A stretch of 64,000 bases of DNA, taken from the NCBI GenBank assembly GCA_963514095.1, contig OY741264.1:19721553-19785552 (forward strand), given 5' to 3'. Numbering within the stretch: the first letter of the stretch is position 1; each line of letters opens with the position of its first letter. The notes under the pieces were generated by a model. That model was not told the DNA's origin. It saw nothing but the letters and a program-made list of their open reading frames with translations, and made no database searches. Made by a program: the position numbers and the translations under genes. The DNA comes from Eutrigla gurnardus. Its lineage: Eukaryota; Chordata; Actinopteri; Perciformes; Triglidae. Below are positions 56,404 through 64,000 of the stretch, piece after piece.

Positions 56404-57515
56404 GAATCACTGAATTAGGGCATGGGTCCAAGAGGCTTTTTTTGTACATCTCTGCATTTTCTATGTACATACAAAGTTTCATGCAGGTACGTCAAAGCTA
56501 AAGGTGATCATTCTCTTGGGAGGAGCGGTAAAAGTGTAAAAACATGATATTTCCAGTCAATATTGTCAATATTGCAGTGCACACGTGTTCAGGAAGGGAC
56601 AAATGTGAGAAGTTTGAACCAGATTGGATGATGGACACTGAAGTTATAACAGTTTAGAGTATTGTGGCGAAGCATGTCATTCGTCCGCGTTCATGGCGCC
56701 GCCCTGGCCACGCCCTTTGACTTATGTAAGACCTTTCGATGATTTTGCATCGTTGAGGCATCTCGGAACAGTCTCAGCGAGTTTGGCAGGAATTGGATCA
56801 TCGGTGTAGGAGGAGTTCGTTAAAATACAAACCCTACAATTGGAAAAATGGCCTAAAATGGCTGATTAACTGTAGCGCTCCCGGGAAGTCAATTTTAATA
56901 AAACTTGAAGGATATGTTCCAGGGACATATGTCAACATATCCTGCAAGTTTCAAACAAATGATGCATCTGACCCACCGTAATATCAGACTACGAGCTACA
57001 AGGACCAAAACCCAGATTTTTTTCCAAAAATAAGCCGTCCTCCGAGGCGGACGGAGAACATTGATCTCTATGCGCAGCCGGCAGCCGGGCGAGTGCGCAG
57101 GGACCATCTACAAATTGCACGACAAGAGCAAGACGCTGCATACAAAAATCATTAACTCCACTGTTATACAATCTTTTTTTCCTCTTGTGCACCACTTGCT
57201 GTAGTGCTGTTGTTTTTTGTTGTTGATCAAACTGGTCATATTTTGTTGATCAAAATATTCTCCAGGGACATTCAAATAAATAAATCGTTGATATTTGACT
57301 TATTTTCTTTCAAGTGTGCTATATCTGCTACTACAACCAACTATCACTGGTAGTACTAATCATTACAATAATAATACTTCTAATATTAGCAGCAACAATA
57401 ATAACATTTGCACATAAAACAATGTTTAGTTTTCACTGTTTTCTGTGAGCACACCAAATTGTGTAAGCTAATTATTTTGCTAAGGCCCCAAAAAAGGCAT
57501 CTGTTAAATAAAATA
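56404..57515. other. No gene recognised; fish interspersed repeat
   Basis: 56440-56970 has the character of a dispersed fish repeat (GGGTCCAAGAGGCTTTTTTT, GATTTTGCATCGTTGAGGCA). No coding content or borders were found. The rest is AT-rich. Confidence 0.4.
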
Positions 57516-57517
57516 AT

Positions 57518-57635
57518 GATAAACGACAGTTTTGATAGGGCTTCTCAGACCGACGTTGGCGCTCGGGCCCTAATAAACAATACAGTTTCAATAGGACTTC
57601 GCAGCCCAACGTTGTTGGTGCTCGGGCCCTAATTA
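57518..57635. repeat. Two ~61-bp tandem units
   Basis: The phrases ACAGTTTTGATAGGGCTTC and ACAGTTTCAATAGGACTTC begin two units that each end GCTCGGGCCCTAAT. This unit type recurs in fish genomes in small arrays. Confidence 0.8.
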
Positions 57636-57984
57636 CTGAGACGCAGAGTCCCATGGACTAATATCAGATGACCACTGTGTTTGCCGTAATATGGGAGGTA
57701 ATTTCAGCTGGAATTTTTACTTTACATATTACAGACGGATTCACACAGGATTAATAACATCAAACATCCTGCGCACTTATTACTAGAGGTCCCTGGGTAA
57801 TACTAGTCCTGTGTGAATAGGGCTATACTTTATTTACAAATAAATGGGGTATCGGACTGTTATCAATCACAGGGTATCACTGATCAGAGCAGAGTCGGTG
57901 TGAATGAGAGATACAGGAAGCTGGTGGTTCTTAAACAAAGGCGCTTCATTCCCTTCTCCCTATCCCTATCTCCCTGTTCCCTAC

Positions 57985-58610
57985 TAGGGATGCAAATTAG
58001 CGAGTAATTCATTAATCGATAGTTGTTTCATCTTATCAATCGATGATCGATTAATTGATGAGCGACAATTCTTCTGAAAAGCTGAATTTCCCTCTGAATA
58101 GGTTCCATCTACTGTGTACGTAACATAAAATGCTATCTTCCTTATGATATAAAGAAAAATGCAAATCATATTTTGAATAGTTTCATTTTAATGCATCAAT
58201 TTGGTGAATTTTGAGAACCAAAATATGACATATCAATTACTGACCAATTTCTTACAAACTGCTGGTTCTGATCCAAATGTTGACATACTAAATGGAGTTG
58301 ACGCCTTGCCATGGCAACGGGGGAAAACAGAACGTTGATGAGCCAAACCAGCCGCGAGGATTTCCCCTTATAATAAGCGCTGCTGCCCTCCTGTTAAGGC
58401 CTATCATTAGAGCCGCTAGTTAAGTCCATTTGCCTTGATAAAATCATTTTGGGCGAACATCGAGACTATGGCGGCCTAAATTAGACTATGGTGGTGCGCC
58501 ATAGTCCCGTCAATGTGTGGGAAACACCACTTCTCGTTTGTCTTGTTGTCGTTGTCAGAGCCCTGCTTGCAAACAATTAATCGATAATCGATTAATTGTT
58601 TGCATCCCTA
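57985..58610. mobile_element. Non-autonomous hAT element with perfect TSD
   Basis: TTCCCTAC flanks it at 57977-57984 and 58611-58618. The tips TAGGGATGCAAATTAGCGAG and (inverted) TAGGGATGCAAACAATTAAT share the first 12 bases. ATCGATTAAT-type subterminal repeats lie at both ends. No gene is visible. The host sequence on both sides is CT-rich (CCCTCCC), interrupted in the middle. Confidence 0.93.
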
Positions 58611-58618
58611 TTCCCTAC

Positions 58619-59051
58619 CTCCCCCTCCCTGCCTCCTGCATCCTCCCACCATCGTCAGCCCGTCTCAGGGTTAGAGAGGAGGGAGATCATCCAGGGAACA
58701 CAGCTGGGTAGAAGCCTCACAGCAGCGGAAGGGAAGCCATGAAAAGAAATCAGCTTTTGATGTGATAGAAGCAGGAGGAGGAGGCGGATTGGGTGCTTCG
58801 CTATGAGCAGGTTAGTATGAGAGAGGAGCTAAACGCTGACCGGAGCCTTGTTTATATGCTGCACATGTAGGACTCACTGGAAGCTACTCTGCTATCAAAT
58901 TACTGACATCTGACTCAGCCACATCTATGATTTCTATACGGCAGAGCTTACTAATGCAGCAGTGCTTTTTTATGAGAATACATTAACCTGATTCTGGTGT
59001 AGCACTCAAGAATGCATGGATGTAGAATAGTAATGCGCAATATAAACGATA
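58619..59051. other. No gene recognised
   Basis: CT-rich sequence is followed by an unremarkable stretch. GAGCAGGTTAGTATG near 58804 resembles an exon end, but no protein is recognisable. Confidence 0.25.
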
Positions 59052-59918
59052 CAGTGTTTCCCCAGAAAATGTGTTAGTTAAGGTGGTGTCTGTCAGGTGG
59101 GTGGGGGATATGGCTGGAAAATGATGAGCATCACATTAATAGCTACAGATACTGTAAAACACTACAACGACATATGAGTGCATAATGTCTTATTTTATCA
59201 AGTAAAATATAAGTTATAGGTTTACTCAACAGCTTAATAGTTCATAGAAATTCAGGTAGAAATAGGTTAACTCGGAGTTCCACAGCTTATCAAAAAACAA
59301 TCCTCCCCCCACAGGGGGTCCCCCCCGCTTTGCACTCACACTGCTCAGCCCAAACGGGCTTTGGCCCGTTAGCCGGTTGTACATACGTCATCACGTCCTA
59401 ATACTACACACGCATGGCTTGATGTTGTTTTGAAGGAGCACTGTCTCTGCATATATTTCTCGGCAACACTCAACCTGCATCAGTGCATGTGAGCACGAGC
59501 GGATCTGTGCGATCAGGCAGCGCGAGCGCAGCAGATTTTGGACGGAGACACACAGCGGCATATTTATTATAAATGTGCCGGTCCAGTAGCAGTCTGGTTC
59601 CGCTCACACCACGAGTCTGAAGAGTGCAACAGCTTATCAAAAAACAGTGTCAACTTTCCGTATTTTCAAAGTAGAAAGCAACATTGTGTTGGTTTAACGA
59701 GGCGGAACGGCATCGGAACATCATCAAGCGCATAAAGTACACGAAGAAGAACGTAGCAGGAGCGCGCAGCGAGGATTGTTGTGGCCGTGCATCTTGCGGA
59801 GCAAGTCTACTGTGCTGCGCGGAGGCGCTCCTCATGTAAATTATTATTGATACATGAATAAATTGAAAGGTGGCTTATTTTTGGCTCCGCCAGGCCTATA
59901 CAATGGTAGGGGAAACAC
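59052..59918. mobile_element. hAT-like element sharing its core with 48431-49261
   Basis: The tips CAGTGTTTCCCC and its complement GGGGAAACACTG lie at 59052 and 59918. The core from GGCTGGAAAATGATGAGCAT to GGAGCAAGTCTAC matches the element at 48431-49261 in the same orientation. The termini differ between the two. Flanking 8-mers (AAACGATA, CGGCGAAT) do not match. Confidence 0.7.
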
Positions 59919-60674
59919 TGCGGCGAATATCGCTAGTATATGGATTTTTTTTTTTTAAGACGTTAGTTTAGGCGGCAGCCCTTTGTTGTTAAGGCGGCCG
60001 CCTTAACAGGAAAGCGCTGCGGGATACCCTGCAATATACGATATAAACGAAAAAAATGGACTACGATAGAGATTTTAATTCTATGCTCCATAGTGATAAC
60101 GCATGTTTCGCGACCCGCGAAATTTAGAGCAACAAGCTGCAACCGGCTGCAACGCATCATCTGGTAAACATGGCTGAAGGCGAAACGGAGCAGCTAGATA
60201 TAGTTAAAAAAAAGATAAATACAGGTGGAAGGAGGAAGGAGTAGGAGAAGGGACAAAGGGGTAAACGAGACCGACACGGGGGCCGAGGACGAAGAGGAAA
60301 AATAAACTGGAATCCAGTGTGGACGGAACGACATCCGGGAGGCGGAAAAACTGTTTTGCAGCAGATGCACTCAAAAAGACGGACGCAACGATTCAACCGA
60401 GGAACACGGAATTTGGTTCAATGCCTCAAAAAAGCTAAGTGAAGGAAAGAAAATCATACTGCCCCGGGAAGTGTGCGTGTGTGCCAGTGTTGGTAGTGCA
60501 TTTCATTGATGACAGCGTGCTAGCGGCGGCGGGAGGCATGTATCCCGGACTGCAGACCCGCAGACCTCAATGTGGGTGGAGTTAAACGTTTAACCCCGCC
60601 CACTACCCAACTCATTTAATATTGGCCCAACTCATTTAATACGGTGTCCGAGGAAGGACAAGAAGTGATAAACC
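59919..60674. other. No gene recognised; decayed element sequence
   Basis: GGCGGCCGCCTTAACAGGAA near 59995 looks like another hAT terminus. From ATG 60171 a Glu/Lys-rich phrase (MAEGETEQLDIVKKK) starts, but the frame breaks within 30 codons. It could be the start of a lost transposase gene. Confidence 0.3.
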
Positions 60675-60835
60675 AGTGCGCAGATTGTTGTGTGCATAGA
60701 GCGCATACCACGTACGCAGCGGAATCTGGTTCGATTCCCGGCCAGCGGCTCTTTGCTGCATGTCACATCCCCTCTCTCCCCCGTTTCAAAACATCTATCC
60801 ACTGTCTAAAAAAAGGTGCTTATGCCTGAAAAAGA
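60675..60835 (+). mobile_element. Decayed tRNA-derived SINE
   Basis: It shares GAGCGCATACCACGTACGCA, GGTTCGATTCCCGGCC and TTTGCTGCATGTCACATCCC with the SINE at 39440-39626. The A-box region is damaged. Confidence 0.85.
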
Positions 60836-60857
60836 AACCATAATGAATGTACCTTAA

Positions 60858-62503
60858 ATGAGAAATCTGGTCATTTTTGACCCCATTTTCGTTGTCCCCA
60901 GGGTCATCCCGACTTATTAGAAGCAAAAAACCCGACAAAAATTGACGTTGCCTAGCCCGAGATCTGTACCTGCCTGGCAGCCTTCCAGACTCGCTCCAAT
61001 GCTAACCCATTGGGGCAACTTTGATCTGCTTTCCTGGGCCTCAGAAAATAATTCCAAGACCTATGCAACACAGGTTGGGTCCGTACGAGACACGACGGCG
61101 CTCGTTTAGCTCAAATAGTGTGGCAAAACGTCATAAATAGGTGTGTTTTTGCATGGAGTTACTCACCTCAAATCACCCTGTAGACATTAGCAGTAGATAG
61201 CCGAGCGCCTGTCGTCCCTCCCAGTCACCGCAGAAACAAAAACGTTTTCCTCGTAGTTTTGATTTTGTATCCATAAAGAAACGATCGAGCAGTGCAGTCG
61301 TCATGTTCGTAATAAATCCATGAAGCTGTTATGTCCATATGTATGACTATGTTACAACATAGCAACGATAGCTTCAGCTAGTAACGTGCCGGGCGCTCGT
61401 CCGTCCCAGTCACCGCAGAAACGAAAACGTTTTCCTCGTAGATTTTGTATCCATAAAGAAACGATCGAGCAGTGCAGTCATCATGTCCGTAATAAATCCA
61501 TGAAGCTGTTATATCCATATGTATGACTATGACTATGTTACAACATAGCAACGACTGCTTACAGTTAAACAGTAGCCGGGAGCCAAAACAATGCAAGTCT
61601 TGCGCAAGTTCCCGTCTGCCGTCCTCACTCTGGAGCTGATTTCAAGCCAGTACAGTGACAAATCTTGGACAGTCGCGCGAGGGTCACTTTGATCTCACTC
61701 TGTTGATGAGAGACTGCAGTCTGCACACGCGACATGCGACTCCCACTCGTGCTGTCAACACAACTAGCCTACTGAGACTGCGCAAGATTTGTTGTCGCTG
61801 TAGCAGGTTCAACTGTCACAAAGGCTAAGCAATCTTACTATGTAGGCTAGCGCTAGTTACACTGTCATATGGACATGATGGCACTGCTCGATTTGTCACT
61901 GTATTAGCTTGATAAACAGCTCCAGAGTGAGGACGTCGGCAGACGGGAACTTGTGCGAGACTTTTGGCTCCCGGCTACTGTTTAGCTGTAAGCAGTCGTT
62001 GCTATGTTGTAACATAGTCATACATATGGACATAACAGCTTCATGGATTTATTACGCACATGACGACTGCACTGCTCGATCGTTTCTTTATGGATACGAA
62101 ATCAAAACTACGAGGAAAACGTTTTTGTTTCTGCGGTGACTGGGAGGGACGACAGGCGCTCGGCTATCTACTGCTAATGTCTACAGGGTGATTTGAGGTG
62201 AGTAACTCCATGCAAAAACACACATATTTATGTTGTTTTGCCACACTATTTGAGCTAAACGAGCGCCGTCGTGTCTCGTACGAACCCAACCTGTGTTGCA
62301 TAGGTCTTGGAATTGTTTTCTGAGGCCCAGGAAAGCAGATAAAAGTTGCCCCAATGGGTTAGCATTGGAGCGAGTCTGGAAGGCTGCCAGGCAGGTACAG
62401 ATCTCGGGCTAGGCAACGTCAATTTTTGTCGGGTTTTTTGCTTCGAATAAGTCGGGATGACCCTGGAGATGAAAATGGGGTAAAAAATGAACGGATTTCT
62501 CCT
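60858..62503. mobile_element. TTAA-flanked foldback element, ~1.65 kb
   Basis: TTAA lies at 60854-60857 and 62504-62507. The tips ATGAGAAATCTGGTCATTTT and (inverted) AGGAGAAATCCGTTCATTTT match closely. The arms run about 590-780 bp. The left arm has an extra copy of ~190 bases (the CAGTCACCGCAGAAAC...GTTACAACATAGCAACGA segment at 61228-61371 and again at 61411-61555), which the right arm has once. The spacer is about 61640-61915. A TTAA target fits the piggyBac or Kolobok types. There is no gene. Confidence 0.85.
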
Positions 62504-62507
62504 TTAA

Positions 62508-62960
62508 TCATTAATTAAATGATGAAAAAAGTAATATATTTTAATGTGTGTGTTTATCATAATCAAATGATTATAATATGAGTGCTGAACCTGGTTACAA
62601 GACCCACGTTGAAATCAGAAATAAATCCAACATGCAGTCATAACTGCAGTTAAATCACAGCCACTTCATACTGTATTTGTAATTTTTTAAGAGGAGAACT
62701 GGGCCAAGTCATGACTAATATTAAAAAAATAAAAATATTCCTTTTTCATTTTACAATTACAATGAATACACTGCATGAAAAGTGGGATTTTCGTCAGTTA
62801 GCGGCCCTGTAAATTGCCGTGGAAGTTCAGGTTTACGACTGCAAACGGCAATTTGCAGGAAACACCGAAAACTGACGTAAATTGCCGGGAATTGACGTGG
62901 GCCTTGCTTGGCAGTTGTCCCCCCATGACCCCCCTCCCCGTAATCCTAGGGGAGGCTTTA
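62508..62960. other. No gene recognised
   Basis: The stretch is AT-rich, then has GTAAATTGCCG and AAACGGCAATTTGCAG phrases near 62810-62900 that may be part of a small MITE. No borders were found. Confidence 0.3.
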
Positions 62961-63145
62961 AAGGCCCCTACACACCGCCCAGACGTCCAACTGCCTTATC
63001 CGACCACTCTCCACCCACTCTGTTGCCTCTCGTCTGACCCGTTCGGCAGAAAAGTTGCGTTGTACACACCGCTTCGACGTGCTTCCGACAGCACAGCAGC
63101 GTGTACGTTCTGCGCTTGCGCGAGATGCAATAAGCCTCCTTAACA
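62961..63145. mobile_element. Half of a MITE (Harbinger-like end)
   Basis: TTAAAGGCCCCTACACACCG at 62958 looks like a TWA target followed by a TIR. The fragment contains short imperfect GTACACACCG/CTACACACCG repeats. I cannot find the other end. Confidence 0.4.
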
Positions 63146-63233
63146 GCGGGTGGCGCTATTCTCGTGCCAGTACTCCAAAACAGGAAAACAGGAAATGACG
63201 GAACGGAGTGCAGATAAAAACAATGCACACACA

Positions 63234-64000
63234 GGCTGTGTCCGAAATCACTCCCTACTTTTGTAGGGGTGTCCGAATGTGTAGTGAGCATTACTATTCC
63301 CTATATAGTGCACTCAAAGTTTCCCACAATGCATCGTGAAAAGTAGTGTACAGCCGATGGTCACTAGCCGAGCAAATTTTACCATCATGCATTGCGCTGA
63401 AAGACAAATCGCGAAGGGACGAGAGGAGAGAGAGCAGGAAAAAGCGGAGGAAATATCAATAATCGTACAATAATAAATGTTATGCCGGCGACAGGCGGCA
63501 GGGGCCGGCGACAGTTGGCGCTGGCCGGCGGCGGTCGTGGCCGCGGCGGCCGGTGATAAGCGGCGGTTGGCGGCGACTACTGGCGGTGGCTGTGGCGGTG
63601 GCCGTGGCGGCCGGCCGGCTGGCGATAAGCTGCAGTGGCCGGCGACAGGCTGCGGTGGCTGGCCGGCCGACGAGAGGCGGCGGCGGGGTCTTCGTCTGTC
63701 AAAAACCGTCACTCAAACCAAAGCGCCGTATGACAGTCTGAAAACTATAAAGATGCGGCGATGAGGGACAGATTGTGGCGAGCGATCGCCGAGGAGTTTG
63801 GGATCGGGGACGGACTGCAACCTGTTCAGGTCTGGTGGATCGCGGAGATGTGGGGTGCCGGTAGTGCTGCAACCTGGTCCTGAAGTCCACCTGGACCAGA
63901 TCGGGATCGTTGAAAATAAAAATAGCAGTGAGGACGATGTAGTGATCGTCTCATTATTGAAAATTATTTTTTTCTCAAGAAATGAGACGGCCACGGAATC
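63234..64000 (+). mobile_element. Left part of a Harbinger-like element, cut by the window end
   Basis: GGCTGTGTCCGAAATCACTC at 63234 is a familiar fish Harbinger/ISL2EU-type terminus. Next come a TTCCCACAATGCAT phrase, a GC-rich tract and an open stretch near 63760 (MRDRLWRAIAEEFGIGDGL) that may be a MADF-like start. The final bases (ATGAGACGGCCACGGAAT) could begin its next exon or gene. The right end is outside the window. Confidence 0.5.
63487..63690. repeat. GC-rich GGC/GGCCGGCGAC low-complexity tract
   Basis: Repeated GCCGGCGACAGGC and GGCGGTGGC units make up about 200 bases. The Gly/Ala-rich frames here are artefacts of this composition. Confidence 0.9.

Noticed and set aside
63477..63764. 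Gly/Ala-rich protein
   Set aside because: It is a by-product of the GGC-rich low-complexity tract.

Overview
This 64 kb window is vertebrate nuclear DNA, most probably from a teleost fish. The evidence is the transposon community: tRNA-derived SINEs with (CCAT)n ends, L2/CR1/jockey-type LINEs, Penelope-like elements with a GIY-YIG endonuclease, retrovirus-like and Gypsy-like LTR elements, many PIF/Harbinger and hAT copies, a Tc1 element, and coding exons bounded by GT/AG. I found no convincing host gene, rRNA, true tRNA or CRISPR array. Almost everything I can name is mobile DNA, much of it nested, and many borders are fixed to the base by target-site duplications (TSDs).

Layout. 1-8.2 kb: a 5'-truncated Harbinger copy, a minisatellite, a SINE, a hAT element (5434-6279), a Penelope endonuclease and a five-copy minisatellite. 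8.2-13 kb: three broken LINEs, one carrying a SINE insertion and one carrying a Harbinger fragment. 12990-15118: a foldback element with ~690-bp arms. 15.1-20.3 kb: a retrovirus-like pol relic with its 3' LTR, then a Gypsy integrase relic with its LTR. 20.4-22.5 kb: a Penelope reverse-transcriptase relic and a ~360-bp dimeric tandem repeat. 23130-31359: an 8.2-kb DNA transposon with ~250-bp terminal inverted repeats (TIRs) and the 6-bp TSD TTCCAC. It carries a spliced DDE integrase-type transposase on the minus strand and a spliced HECT ubiquitin-ligase gene with a UBZ-like zinc finger on the plus strand. 36467-40820: a Harbinger element with both of its genes, invaded by a smaller Harbinger element and a SINE. 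41.9-43.1 kb: a hAT element containing four exact 122-bp repeats. 44.1-49.4 kb: a broken gene of an unassigned DDE-like transposase family, split by a foldback element and a hAT element. 49.4-55.6 kb: two hAT transposase relics, one split by a Harbinger element. 55.8-64 kb: hAT, Harbinger and TTAA-type non-autonomous elements, including a 1.65-kb foldback element.

The standout is the HECT-carrying transposon. Its termini (TATGGAG...), 6-bp TSD and IS3/retroviral-integrase-like transposase fit the IS3EU superfamily as I remember it. Two other foldback elements in the window (12990-15118 and 44558-47873) begin with the same TATGGAG tip and carry no transposase, so they look like its non-autonomous relatives. 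The HECT gene lies wholly inside the TIRs, so it is transposon cargo rather than a host gene. This copy is dead: a Harbinger MITE sits in a HECT exon, and the transposase has a frameshift and a stop codon, although all three catalytic acidic residues remain.
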